Shown here: positions 35,541 through 44,975 of the stretch, piece after piece | Layout of the letters: each line of letters starts with the position of its first letter | How positions within the stretch are numbered: the stretch's first letter is position 1 | DNA from: Acidovorax sp. GW101-3H11 | GTDB lineage: Bacteria; Pseudomonadota; Gammaproteobacteria; Burkholderiales; Burkholderiaceae_C | Direction of reading: 5' to 3' | DNA: 64,000 nt | NCBI RefSeq assembly: GCF_001633105.1 | Contig: NZ_LUKZ01000029.1 | Coordinates: forward strand, 89,733-153,732 | Made by a program: the position numbers and the translations under genes | Notes under the pieces: model-generated | Seen by the model: the letters and a program-made list of their open reading frames with translations, nothing else | What the model was told of the DNA's origin: nothing | The model's database searches: none

Positions 35541-36663
35541 AGGGTTTCTTCCTAGATGCCGTTGCCCGCTTTTTCCCGCTGAACTGCCACCAGGGCAGCA
35601 CCGTGCTCATGGCCAGCACCTCGCCGCAGCGCAGGGGGCTGTAGCCGGGCAGGGTGGCCATGTGCGCCAGCCATTCGGGGGTTTGCAGCAGGGTGCGCAG
35701 GGCCAGCGTGGCGGGTTGGTCCAGGCTGGCTTTCAGGCAGGCTAGGTGGTAGCGCTCGTGCACCAGCGGCACAAAGTCCAGCCCGCGCGCGCGCGCGGCC
35801 AGTTCGATGCCCATGCCCACATCGGCGGCCCCGGCGGCCACGGCCTGGGCGATGGCGGTGTGGGATGGCTCGTTGAGCGCATAGCCGACGATGCCCTGTG
35901 CATCCAGCCCTGCCTGGGTCAGCAGGTCGTCCAGCAGCACCCGCGTGCCGGTGCCCAGTGGCCGGTTCAAGAAGCGCGCGCCGGTGCGGGCCACGTCTTG
36001 CAAGCTGTGCAGCGCCAGCGGGTTGCCCGGTGCCACGATGAGGCCCTGCGTGCGCTGCGCAAAGCCGATGATCTTGTGCAGGCCCGGCTGCAGCAGGGGC
36101 TGGTAGGTGTGGGCGGTGAGCGAGTCGGCCCCGGCCTTGTCCACCGTGTGGAAGCCTGCGAGCGTGCAGCGCCCCTCGTTCAGTGCGCGGATCGCGTCCA
36201 CGCTGCCGGTGAAGCGGATATCCAGGTGCAGCGCGCCCGCATCGGCCTGCGCGGCGTGCGTGCGCAGCGCCACCAGGGCGTCGTCGTGGCTGGCGTACAG
36301 GGTGAGCACATGGGCGTTGGGGTCGAAGGCCACGGCAAACGCACGTTCCAGGTCGGCGTGCAGCGCGGCAATCTGGGGTGCCAGCCGCGCCTGGGCCTGG
36401 CGTTCGGCCCACAGCAGCTTGGCGCCGAACTCGCTGAGCTGCGCCGACTGGCCCTTGCCCCAGATGATCAGCTCGCCGCCCAGCTGGTCCTCCCAGCGCT
36501 TGAGCGCGCCCCAGACATGGCGGTATGAGAGGTCCAGCGCCCGTGCGGCACCCGAGATGGAGCCATGTTCTGCCACGGCCTGCAGCAGCTCGGGCAGCGG
36601 GTTGCGGATGAGGGCGTTGCCTGCATCCTTGCTGAGTGTGTAGTGAAGTTGGACCCTATGCAC
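35539..36663 (-). CDS. ModE-type HTH regulator with periplasmic-binding-protein-like domain (tungstate/molybdate responsive)
   Basis: A 374-aa one-component regulator. The N-terminal winged helix (about 20-90) reads GSISGAARALDLSYRHVWGA and ELIIWGKGQSAQLSEFG, like ModE. The remainder (about 110-350) resembles the type 2 binding-protein fold, as in the MoaA/TunR-like group, with RGLDFVPLVHERYHLACLKA near the end; it lacks the Mop domains of true ModE. It is divergent from tupB with 63 bp between starts, so it is probably the oxyanion-sensing controller of the tup operon. The start is GTG at 36663. No ATG occurs before the HTH. Confidence 0.85.
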   Translation of the reverse strand: MHRVQLHYTLSKDAGNALIRNPLPELLQAVAEHGSISGAARALDLSYRHVWGALKRWEDQLGGELIIWGKGQSAQLSEFGAKLLWAERQAQARLAPQIAALHADLERAFAVAFDPNAHVLTLYASHDDALVALRTHAAQADAGALHLDIRFTGSVDAIRALNEGRCTLAGFHTVDKAGADSLTAHTYQPLLQPGLHKIIGFAQRTQGLIVAPGNPLALHSLQDVARTGARFLNRPLGTGTRVLLDDLLTQAGLDAQGIVGYALNEPSHTAIAQAVAAGAADVGMGIELAARARGLDFVPLVHERYHLACLKASLDQPATLALRTLLQTPEWLAHMATLPGYSPLRCGEVLAMSTVLPWWQFSGKKRATASRKKP

Positions 36664-36670
36664 GGACGTT

Positions 36671-36686
36671 CATATCGCTGGATATT
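36671..36686. promoter_or_regulatory. Candidate operator between the regulator and tupB
   Basis: ATATC-GCTG-GATAT is a perfect inverted repeat at 36672-36685 in the 63-bp divergent gap. It lies about 40 nt before the tupB start. A regulator of this type would be expected to bind here; binding is inferred. Confidence 0.5.
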
Positions 36687-36726
36687 GGATGGGTGCCTAC
36701 GATAGCCCAAACCGATCCTCTGGCCC

Positions 36727-37460
36727 ATGTCTACTCTCTCCGAAAGCGCGGTCACAGCGCTGCAGCTCACCCTCTCCTCCGACCCCGTCCTCTGGACCAT
36801 CGTGGGCCGCTCCTTGTCTGTCAGCGCCACCGCCTGCCTGCTGGCCTGCGGCATGGGCCTGGTGCTGGGCGCCTGGCTGGGCGTGGCCCGTTTCACGGGG
36901 CGCGGGGCGGTGCTGGCGGTGCTCAACACCCTGCTGGCCGTGCCCTCGGTGGTGGTGGGGCTGGTGGTGTACCTGGTGCTCTCGCGCAGTGGGCCGCTGG
37001 GGTCGCTCGGCTGGCTCTTCAGCTTCAAGGCCATGGTGCTGGCGCAGGCCATTCTGGTGCTGCCTGTGGTCACGGCGCTCACGCGCCAGGTGGTGGAAGA
37101 CGCCGAGCGCGCGCATGGCGAGCAGCTGCGCTCCATGGGCGCAGGCCCGCTGCTGCGGGCCCTGCTGCTGGCCTGGGACGAGCGCTATGCGCTGCTCACG
37201 GTGCTGCTGGCGTCGTTCGGCCGTGCTATTTCTGAGGTGGGCGCGGTGATGATTGTGGGCGGCAACATCGACGGCTTCACGCGCGTGATGACCACCGCCA
37301 TCGCGCTGGAGACCAGCAAGGGCGACCTGCCCCTGGCGCTGGCGCTGGGCATCATCCTGCTGGCCGTGGTGCTGGCGCTCAATGTGCTGATTGCGCTGCT
37401 GCGCCGCTGGCGCGAGCGGGTGGATGGCTCGGCAAGCGGCACGGCGGTGGGGGTGGCGGC

Positions 37461-37464
<4 letters not shown>
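36727..37464 (+). CDS. tupB: Tungstate ABC transporter permease
   Basis: A 245-aa inner-membrane protein with about five or six helices. The ABC permease EAA loop is visible around EDAERAHGEQLRSMGAGPLL. The segment FGRAISEVGAVMIVGGNIDG is characteristic of the TupB/WtpB group. It overlaps tupC (37461) by ATGA. First gene of tupB-tupC-tupA plus a ModA-like gene. Sulfate or molybdate specificity cannot be fully excluded from the permease alone; tupA supports tungstate. Confidence 0.92.
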
Positions 37465-38185
<721 letters not shown>

Positions 38186-38189
<4 letters not shown>

Positions 38190-39025
38190 TGGCGATGACG
38201 AGAAACTTCAAGCTTTTTAAGCCTCTTGCGCGCGTCCAGTATGCGCTGATAGCTACTATTTTTGTAGCAAATGGCGCTGCATCGGCCCAGAACATCACCA
38301 TGGCGTCCACCACGTCCACCGAGCAGTCGGGCCTGTTTGGCCACCTGATGCCCGAGTTCAAGAAGGCCAGCGGCCTGGATGTGAAGGTGGTGGCCTTGGG
38401 CACCGGCCAGGCGCTCGACATGGCGCGCCGGGGCGACGCCGATGTGCTGTTCGTGCACGACCAGGTGGCCGAAGAGAAGTTTGTGGCCGACGGCTGGGGC
38501 GTGAAGCGCTACCCCGTGATGTACAACGACTTCATCCTGATCGGCCCCAAGGACGACCCGGTGGGCACCAAGGGCAAGGACATCGTGGCGGCGCTGCAGA
38601 AGCTGGCCACGGCCAACGGCAACTTTGTCTCGCGCGGCGACAAGAGCGGCACGCACGCGGCCGAGCTGCGCTACTGGAAGCTCGCGGGTGCCGACGCGGC
38701 CAAGGGCAGCGGCTACAAGGAATGTGGCTGCGGCATGGGCCCTGCGCTCAACATCGCCGCGTCGAGCGGCGCCTATGTGCTGGCCGACCGAGGCACCTGG
38801 CTCAACTTCAAGAACCGCGCCGACCTGGCCGTGCTGGTCGAAGGCGACACCAAGCTCTTCAACCAGTACGGCGTGATGGTGGTCAACCCCGCCAAGCACC
38901 CGCATGTGAAGGCGCAGGACGCGCAGAAGTTTGTGGACTGGGTGGTGTCGCCCGCCGGCCAGCAGGCCATCGCGGGCTACAAGATCGGGGGCGAGCAGCT
39001 GTTCTTCCCCAACGCAGCGAAGTGA
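38186..39025 (+). CDS. tupA: Tungstate-binding periplasmic protein
   Basis: A 279-aa binding protein. The mature part opens QNITMASTTSTEQSGLFGHL, and the oxyanion site is marked by TTSTEQSG and SRGDKSGTH, both characteristic of TupA. The signal peptide is odd: residues 9-30, from KLFKPLARVQYAL through IATIFVANG, are encoded by a copy of the dispersed 60-bp repeat. They are followed by AASA|QN as the cleavage site. It still has a good positive-hydrophobic-cleavage layout, so export is expected. The ATG at 38186 overlaps the tupC stop; MAM at 38189 and MTR at 38195 are alternatives. Confidence 0.92.
38210..38274 (-). repeat. Dispersed ~60-bp repeat, copy 4, encoding the TupA signal peptide
   Basis: On the minus strand it reads TTTGCTACAAAAATAGTAGC, then TATCAGCGCATACTGGACGC, then GCGCAAGAGGCTTAAAAAG. 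It matches the copy at 56757-56821 closely. It is entirely inside the tupA frame. Confidence 0.8.
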
Positions 39026-39034
39026 GCGGGCGCC

Positions 39035-39859
39035 ATGGCACGCCGTTCTTTGGTGGCTGTGGCTGCAGCCGCCGTGTGGGCCCTGGCCGGTTGTTCGGCG
39101 GGCCCTGCCAAGGCGCCCGTGGCTGACGCGGCCCCTGTGCTGGTCCATGCCGCAGGCAGCCTGCGCGAGGCCTTCACCGACATCGCACGCGACCACGAAG
39201 CCCGCACGGGCCAGAAAGTGGCGCTGGCCTTTGGCGCCTCGGGCCTGCTGCGCGAGCGCATCGAAAAAGGCGAGCCCGCGCAGATGTTTGCCTCGGCCGA
39301 CACCGACCATCCCCAGCGCCTGGCGGCCCGGGGCGGCTGGTCGGCCCCGGTGGTGTTCACACGCAACGCGCTGTGTGCGCTGACCAGCGAGCAGATCAGT
39401 GCCACGCCCGACACCCTGCTGGCCACCTTGCTGCGCAGCGATGTGCGCGTGGGCACCTCCACGCCCCAGGCCGACCCATCGGGCGACTACGCCTGGGCGC
39501 TGTTCCGCCAGGCCGACAAGATTCAGCCGGGTGCCTATGCCCAACTGGACGCCAAGGCCCTGAAGCTCACAGGCGGTGCGGATTCGCCCAAGCCGCCCGC
39601 AGGCCGGGGCACCTACGCCTGGGTGATGGACCAGCGCCAGGCCGATGTGTTCCTGACTTACTGCACCAATGCCGTGGCCGCACAGACCGAGGTGCCGCGT
39701 CTGCGCGTGGTGCAGTTGCCGCCCGCGCTGCAAGTGGGCGCAGCCTATGGCCTGACGGTGCGCGCCGATGCGCCTGCGGCAGCGCAGGCCTTTGCCGAGG
39801 CGCTGCGCCAACCGGCGGCGCAGGCGGTGCTGCGGCGGCTGGGGTTTGGAGCACTTTGA
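39035..39859 (+). CDS. ModA-like oxyanion-binding lipoprotein
   Basis: A 274-aa predicted lipoprotein, MARRSLVAVAAAAVWALAGC, with the lipidated Cys at residue 20. The mature part has LVHAAGSLREAFTDIARDHE, FGASGLLRERIEKGEPAQMF and SADTDHPQRL, the pattern of molybdate-binding ModA/WtpA proteins. It starts 9 bp after tupA ends, so the operon encodes two different binding proteins for one permease. Being lipid-anchored, it could serve as a second receptor with different metal preference. Tungstate, molybdate or another oxyanion remain open. Confidence 0.83.
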   Translation: MARRSLVAVAAAAVWALAGCSAGPAKAPVADAAPVLVHAAGSLREAFTDIARDHEARTGQKVALAFGASGLLRERIEKGEPAQMFASADTDHPQRLAARGGWSAPVVFTRNALCALTSEQISATPDTLLATLLRSDVRVGTSTPQADPSGDYAWALFRQADKIQPGAYAQLDAKALKLTGGADSPKPPAGRGTYAWVMDQRQADVFLTYCTNAVAAQTEVPRLRVVQLPPALQVGAAYGLTVRADAPAAAQAFAEALRQPAAQAVLRRLGFGAL

Positions 39860-39947
39860 CCACGGCACGCAGCGGGCGCTGATTTGGTGTGCACACGCCG
39901 CGTCCGCCTGCCTGGTGGGGCGGCACGGCGTGTTTTTTTAGCCGCGT

Positions 39948-41648
39948 TCAGTCGTCATCCCGGTGGTGGCTGCTGCGCCAGATGGCCCGCACCAGCCACA
40001 GGCCACACACCACGGCGCCAAAGAAACCCAGAAAACCAAACGCAGGCAATCCGAACAGCGTGGGCCCGCCCTTCACGGTCATCACGATGGACGAGCCGAT
40101 GATCAGCGCCGCAATCACCAGCGCCATCGCCAGGCGGTTGGCCGAGCGGTCGATCTGGTCGCCCACGCGCTTGAGGTGGGCCAGCTCGATGCCCACCTGC
40201 AGGTGCCCACGCCGCGCATTGCGCAACAGCCGCCCGATGTCGTCCGGCAACTGCTCCGCCGTGGCCAGCACCCGCCGCAGCGCGGTCCAGGCGCGCCCGG
40301 CCAGCGCCTCGGGGCGGTAGCGGCGGCGCACCACCTGCTGGAGCACGGGCAGGGTCTCGGTGGCCATGTGAAAGCCCGGGTCCAGGTTGCGGCCCATGCC
40401 TTCGAGCGAGATGAAGGCCTTGATCAGCAGCGCCAGGTCGGGCGGCAGGTCCAGGCGGTGCTCGCGCAGGATGGCGCTCACGTCCGCCAGCATCTGGCCC
40501 AGGCTCAGCTGCGCCAGCGGCACGCCATGGTACTGGTCCACAAAGGCCTCGACCTCGGTTTCGAGCTGGCCCAGGTTCAGGCCCGGCGCGTCACCCGTCC
40601 AGTCCAGCAGCACATCGGCCACCACCTGGGGCTGGTGCTCCACCAGGCCCAGCAGCAGCTGCAGCAGCTCGTCGCGCCGCCGCTGCGACAGGCGCCCCAC
40701 CATGCCGAAGTCGATGAAGGCAATGCGGTTGCCCGGCAGGTAGAACACGTTGCCCGGGTGCGGGTCGGCATGGAACAGGCCGTCTTCCACAATCATCTTG
40801 ATCACGGCCTGCGCGCCCCGCTGCGCCAGCACGCGGCGGTTGAAACCCGCCTCGGGCGTGAGCGCGGCCAGCGCACTGCCGGGCGTGCCGTCGATGAAGT
40901 CCTGCACGTTGATGCGCTCGCGCGTGTAGGCCCAGTGCACACGCGGGATCACGATGTGGGGCAGCGCTTCGGCCATGTTGGCCGCAATGCGCTCGGCCTG
41001 GCGGCATTCGCCCGCCAGGTCCAGCTCGCGCCGCAGCGAACGCGCGAATTCGCGCACCAGCTGCTGCGGCCGGTAGGGCTTGAGCGCGGGCAGTTCGGCC
41101 TCGGCCAGCGCGGCCAGGCGCTGCAGCAGGCGCAGGTCGGCGTGGATGGTGTCGGCAATGCTGGGGCGGCGGATCTTGACCACCACCTCGGTGCCGCCAT
41201 GCAGGCGGGCGCGGTGCACCTGGGCGATGGAGGCGGCGGCCAGCGGGGTGGTATCGAACCAGGCAAACACCTCTTCGGGCTCGGCGCCCAGGTCTTCGCG
41301 CAGTTGCGGGCGCAGGGCGTCTAGCGGCACGGCGGGCACCTGGCTGTGCAGCTTCTCGAACTCGGCAATCCACTCGGGGCTGAACAGGTCGGCCCGGCCG
41401 GCGAGGATCTGGTCGAACTTCACAAACGTCGGGCCCAGTTCTTCGAGCGCCAGCCGCACCTGCACCGGCGGCTCGACGCGGGCCAGGTCGGCAGCGTGTG
41501 CCCAGTTCAGCGCCTGGCCCGCGCGCTCCAGCCGGTCGGCCAGGCCCAGGCGGCGCACGGTGTCGCCAAAGCCGTGGCGCACCATCACGCCCAGGATTTC
41601 CTTCAGACGCCCCAGGTCGCGGGCGGTGTCCAGCGTTTCGATGAGCAT
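39948..41648 (-). CDS. ABC1/UbiB-family atypical kinase-like membrane protein
   Basis: A 566-aa protein of the UbiB/AarF/ADCK family, linked in several organisms to ubiquinone metabolism. Key segments are AAASIAQVHRARL (Ala-rich loop), VVVKIRRPS (the ATP-binding Lys), FHADPHPGNVF and AFIDFGMVG, the metal and catalytic loops. The family's KxGQ motif is here K77-F-D-Q80, with Asp in place of Gly. Two transmembrane helices lie at the C-terminus (about 500-560), as usual. It is one of several possible UbiB-like paralogues, so I do not assign ubiB. It starts at the ATG at 41648. Confidence 0.88.
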   Translation of the reverse strand: MLIETLDTARDLGRLKEILGVMVRHGFGDTVRRLGLADRLERAGQALNWAHAADLARVEPPVQVRLALEELGPTFVKFDQILAGRADLFSPEWIAEFEKLHSQVPAVPLDALRPQLREDLGAEPEEVFAWFDTTPLAAASIAQVHRARLHGGTEVVVKIRRPSIADTIHADLRLLQRLAALAEAELPALKPYRPQQLVREFARSLRRELDLAGECRQAERIAANMAEALPHIVIPRVHWAYTRERINVQDFIDGTPGSALAALTPEAGFNRRVLAQRGAQAVIKMIVEDGLFHADPHPGNVFYLPGNRIAFIDFGMVGRLSQRRRDELLQLLLGLVEHQPQVVADVLLDWTGDAPGLNLGQLETEVEAFVDQYHGVPLAQLSLGQMLADVSAILREHRLDLPPDLALLIKAFISLEGMGRNLDPGFHMATETLPVLQQVVRRRYRPEALAGRAWTALRRVLATAEQLPDDIGRLLRNARRGHLQVGIELAHLKRVGDQIDRSANRLAMALVIAALIIGSSIVMTVKGGPTLFGLPAFGFLGFFGAVVCGLWLVRAIWRSSHHRDDD

Positions 41649-41663
41649 GGGGCCATCATAGGT

Positions 41664-42140
41664 TCAGAAGCCCAGCGCAGGCTTGTTCACCATCAGGTAG
41701 AACACCACGGCCATGGCCACAAAGGCTGGGTAGCCCAGCGCCTCCCACCAGCGCGCATAGCGCCAGTACAGCGGGGGCAGCACGCCATCGCCCTGCACGG
41801 CCTGCGCAGCCATGTCGCGCATGCGCAGCTGCAGCCACACCACGGGCAGCCAGCAGGCCCCGGCCACCAGGTACAGCGCGATGGACACAGCCAGCCACGG
41901 CGTGCTCCAGGGCAGACCCGCCATCGCCGCCATGGCCAGCCCGGTGGCGGGCTGGATAAGCACCGTGGGCGTGGTGAACCACCAGTCCGCCCGCACCACC
42001 AGGCGCGTGACCACGGCCTGCGCCTGCACATTGCCGCTGCGGTTGGTGAAGAACATGTAGAACGCCGAGCCGAGCCCGGTGCCCACCAGCAGCACGCTGG
42101 AGACGATGTGCAGCCACTTGAGGGTGAGGTACAGGCTCAT
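41664..42140 (-). CDS. DUF2269-type integral membrane protein
   Basis: A 158-aa membrane protein with four helices, starting MSLYLTLKWLHIVSSVLLVG. A conserved His in helix 1 and the segment RADWWFTTPTVLIQPATGLA match DUF2269. Function is unknown. Its ATG overlaps the stop of the upstream DoxX-like gene (ATGA), placing it third in an operon after the NAD(P)-binding protein and the DoxX-like protein. Confidence 0.8.
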   Translation of the reverse strand: MSLYLTLKWLHIVSSVLLVGTGLGSAFYMFFTNRSGNVQAQAVVTRLVVRADWWFTTPTVLIQPATGLAMAAMAGLPWSTPWLAVSIALYLVAGACWLPVVWLQLRMRDMAAQAVQGDGVLPPLYWRYARWWEALGYPAFVAMAVVFYLMVNKPALGF

Positions 42141-42523
42141 GGCGACTTCGCGCGTTCGTCCTGCAGCAGCACCAGCAGGATGGCGGCAATGGGCAGGTTT
42201 TTGGTGAGCGGGCCCAGCGGGTGCAGCCACCAGGACGGGTCGATGGCGCTGGCCAGCAGGGTCATGATCCCCATCAGCACCAGGGCTGCAAGGTAGGCGG
42301 CTCGGCCGGGGCGCCAAGCCATCCAGACGCCCAGCGCCGCGTCGGCGGCGGCACCGGCCAGGATGAGTGAGGGCGCCAGCCCGGCGATGTTGGTCCATGC
42401 AGGGGGCAGGCTGACCAGCAGCGCACGGCTTTGCCCGTTCAGTTCCACCACGCTCACCAGGGCCGTGGCCAGCCACACGAAGACGAGGCTCCAGCGCAGC
42501 AAACCATGCGCGGCGGGCGTCAT
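42137..42523 (-). CDS. DoxX-like membrane protein
   Basis: A 128-aa membrane protein with four helices, MTPAAHGLLRWSLVFVWLAT through the C-terminal DPSWWLHPLGPLTKNLPIAA. The latter segment, with GPLTKN, is typical of the DoxX-like family paired with NAD(P)-binding or saccharopine-dehydrogenase-like proteins. It overlaps both neighbours by ATGA. Function unknown; possibly a membrane partner of the upstream dehydrogenase-like protein. Confidence 0.78.
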   Translation of the reverse strand: MTPAAHGLLRWSLVFVWLATALVSVVELNGQSRALLVSLPPAWTNIAGLAPSLILAGAAADAALGVWMAWRPGRAAYLAALVLMGIMTLLASAIDPSWWLHPLGPLTKNLPIAAILLVLLQDERAKSP

Positions 42524-43647
42524 GCCTCCTCCACGGTGTCTGTCACCATGCCCCACTTCGCAAACTCGGGCGCAAAAGACGCCAGCGGCAGCAGGCCGGT
42601 GCTGGTGTGGGCTCCAGTGGGCAGGCCCTGCCCGGCGGCCAGTTGCCGGGCCAGCAGGATGGTGGCCATGCAGGGGATCTCGGGGCCGTGGTCGTGGTCG
42701 GCCGCAATGTGCCACGCGCGTTGGCGCGGCTGGCCCTGGGCGTCGGCACCTGCCACGCGCACCACCATGCCGCCCAAGGGGGTGCCCAGGGCGTCGAGCA
42801 CGCCGCCGGTGCGGTGCAGCAGCCCCGCCAGCTTTTCGGGGTGGGGCAGCAGCCCCCAGTGGCGCAGGGCGGCCAGGGTGGCGAAGCTGCGCTGCGCGAT
42901 GCCCACTTCCAGCGCGGCGCGGAACAGGACGCTATCGCGCACCCGATAGTGGGCCGGGAAAATCTCCAGATCCGGGATGTCGCACACCGCCCCCAGGCGT
43001 GGCCGCAGGCGGTGGAACTGTACGGGGGTGGGCGCTGCCCAGCCCCGGCGGGCTTGCCAGCGGCCGCCTTCCCACACGGGAATCGGCAGCCCGCAATAGC
43101 TCAGCACGGCGGCCAGCGTGGCCTCGCCGCGTGGCGCGCGCTGTGCGGGGGCGATGCAGATGTCGATGCCGTCGATGTGCTGCCAGCCTGCGCACAGGTG
43201 GTCGATGACGGCCGACGACAGCGCGGGCACGGTGCTGGCTCCGGTCACGGCGGTGCACCCGGCCGCTGCAAACGTGGCCTGCAGCGCTGCCGGAAAGTCG
43301 CACACAAACCGGCGCCCGTCGGCCAGGTCGATGTAGTGCGCGCCCGCCTCGGCAGCGGCCTGGGCCACGCCATAGGCCTGGGCTTGGAAGGGGCCTGCCG
43401 TGTGGATCACCAGGCCCACGCCCAGCGTACGCAGCCGTTCGGCCAGGCCGGGCGCCTGGTGGTCCAGCGCGATGCCTTGCGCGCCGTGGCCCAGGGTGTG
43501 CGCCAGGGCCTGGGCGCGGGTGGCATGGCGGCCTGCTACCAGCAGTTCGATGCCATGGTCGGTGGCCGTGTCGCCCGCCAGCGCACGGCAGATGCGTGCG
43601 CCAAAGTTGCCGTAGCCGCCGAGGACCAGGGTTTTGAGGGCTGCCAT
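42520..43647 (-). CDS. Saccharopine dehydrogenase-like NAD(P)-binding protein
   Basis: A 375-aa protein with an N-terminal Rossmann fold. VLGGYGNFGARICRALA is the dinucleotide-binding loop and LLVAGRHATRAQAL the end of strand 2. VIHTAGPFQAQAYGVAQAA and HYIDLADGRRFV are conserved in the saccharopine dehydrogenase-like group. The substrate is unknown; relatives act on amino acids or are uncharacterised. First of a tightly overlapping three-gene operon with two small membrane proteins, suggesting a membrane-associated redox step. Confidence 0.8.
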   Translation of the reverse strand: MAALKTLVLGGYGNFGARICRALAGDTATDHGIELLVAGRHATRAQALAHTLGHGAQGIALDHQAPGLAERLRTLGVGLVIHTAGPFQAQAYGVAQAAAEAGAHYIDLADGRRFVCDFPAALQATFAAAGCTAVTGASTVPALSSAVIDHLCAGWQHIDGIDICIAPAQRAPRGEATLAAVLSYCGLPIPVWEGGRWQARRGWAAPTPVQFHRLRPRLGAVCDIPDLEIFPAHYRVRDSVLFRAALEVGIAQRSFATLAALRHWGLLPHPEKLAGLLHRTGGVLDALGTPLGGMVVRVAGADAQGQPRQRAWHIAADHDHGPEIPCMATILLARQLAAGQGLPTGAHTSTGLLPLASFAPEFAKWGMVTDTVEEA

Positions 43648-43816
43648 CGTTCAGGCCCCGCGCGGCTTGGGGTGCAAGCCTTCAAGGCGTCGCGCGTTCG
43701 CACCGGTCGTTAATCGTCTGCATTGTTTTGTCCATGCCATGACCACCCTGCTCTCCCCTTTGCGCTTTGTTTCTGCGGGCCATCATACGGTCGATGGGAG
43801 CCGGTTTCGGACGGGG

Positions 43817-44971
43817 TCAGTTCACGATGGCAACGCCCTTGACCTGGGCAAACACCGCCCGGCCCGGCGCCAGCGCCAGCGCCTGGGCCGACCGCTGGGT
43901 GACCCGCGCCAGCAGCCGCGTGGCCCCGGCATCCAGCGCCACCATGCACTGGCCCGGGCTGTCTTCGGCCACGGCCACCACGGTGGCGGGCAGGATGTTG
44001 AGGATGCTGCTGTCGCTGGGCGCGGCCAGGGCCAGGCTCACGTCGCGGGCCTGCACGCGCAGGCGCAGTGCCTCGCCCGGCGCACGCGCCGTGGGGCTGA
44101 CCAGCAGCAACTGCCCGCCGCTGAACCCCACGGTGGTGATGTGGTCGCGCGCATCGTGTTGCTGCACCGTGCCTTCGATCACCGTGGCGGCTGCATCGCC
44201 ATGGGCCAGGGGCAGGTCCAGGCGGGTGATCAGCTCGCCCGTGGGGCCCTGGGCCAGCACGCGGCCTTCGCGCAGCAGCACCATGTGGCTCGCCAGCCGT
44301 GCGACCTCGTCGATGGCGTGGCTCACGTACAGCACGGGGATGTCGAGCGCGCGGTGCAGCTTTTCTAGATAGGGCAGGACCTCGGCCTTGCGCTGCGCGT
44401 CCAGCGCGGCCAGGGGTTCGTCCATGAGCAGCAGGCGCGGGCTGGTGGCCAGCGCACGCGCAATGGCCACGCGCTGGCGCTCGCCGCCCGACAGGGCCTG
44501 GGGCTTGCGCTCCATCAGGTGGCCGATGCCCAGCAGTTCCACGGCCTGCTCCAGCGCCACCTGGCGGCGCGCGGGCGGCGTGCGCTGCAGGCCGTAGGTG
44601 ATGTTGCCGCGCACGTTCAGGTGGTCGAACAGGCTGGCCTCCTGAAATACATAGCCCAGCGCGCGTTCGTGGGTGGCGCGCCAGAGCTTCGCTGCGTCGT
44701 CCTGCCAGACCTCGCCATTGACCACCACGCGGCCGGGCTGGGCGCGGGCCAGGCCCGGGTTCGGACGATTGCGGGTCAAGCCCGTATCTGGGTAGTTGCG
44801 GGTCAAGCCCGCAATGGCGCGCAGGCAGGTGGTCTTGCCGCAGCCCGAGGGGCCGAACAGCGCCGTCACGCCACGCCCGGGCAGGTGCAGATCCACGTTC
44901 AGCGTGAAGCCGGGGCGCGCCAGGTGCAGGCGGGCGTCGATGGAGGGCAGGGGCGGTGCGGTTTCCATCAT
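43817..44971 (-). CDS. modC: Molybdate ABC transporter ATP-binding protein with internal tandem repeat
   Basis: A 384-aa ATPase with a C-terminal Mop (TOBE) domain that senses molybdate. Walker A is GPSGCGKTT at about 40-48, the Q-loop lies in YVFQEASLFDHLNVRGN, the signature is ALSGGERQRVAIARAL, and Walker B is LLLMDEPLAALD. Between Walker A and the Q-loop there is a three-fold 9-residue repeat (55-81): GLTRNYPDT, GLTRNRPNP, GLARAQPGR. Ordinary ModC has one copy of this loop, so it is enlarged by about 18 residues. It ends modABC, 4 bp after modB. Confidence 0.95.
   Translation of the reverse strand: MMETAPPLPSIDARLHLARPGFTLNVDLHLPGRGVTALFGPSGCGKTTCLRAIAGLTRNYPDTGLTRNRPNPGLARAQPGRVVVNGEVWQDDAAKLWRATHERALGYVFQEASLFDHLNVRGNITYGLQRTPPARRQVALEQAVELLGIGHLMERKPQALSGGERQRVAIARALATSPRLLLMDEPLAALDAQRKAEVLPYLEKLHRALDIPVLYVSHAIDEVARLASHMVLLREGRVLAQGPTGELITRLDLPLAHGDAAATVIEGTVQQHDARDHITTVGFSGGQLLLVSPTARAPGEALRLRVQARDVSLALAAPSDSSILNILPATVVAVAEDSPGQCMVALDAGATRLLARVTQRSAQALALAPGRAVFAQVKGVAIVN
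44729..44809 (-). repeat. Three tandem 27-bp repeats in modC
   Basis: Units at 44783-44809, 44756-44782 and 44729-44755 encode GLTRNYPDT, GLTRNRPNP and GLARAQPGR. The first two are most alike (both begin GGCTTGACCCGCAA), suggesting duplication by slippage. The frame is kept. Confidence 0.85.
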
Positions 44972-44975
44972 TGCC

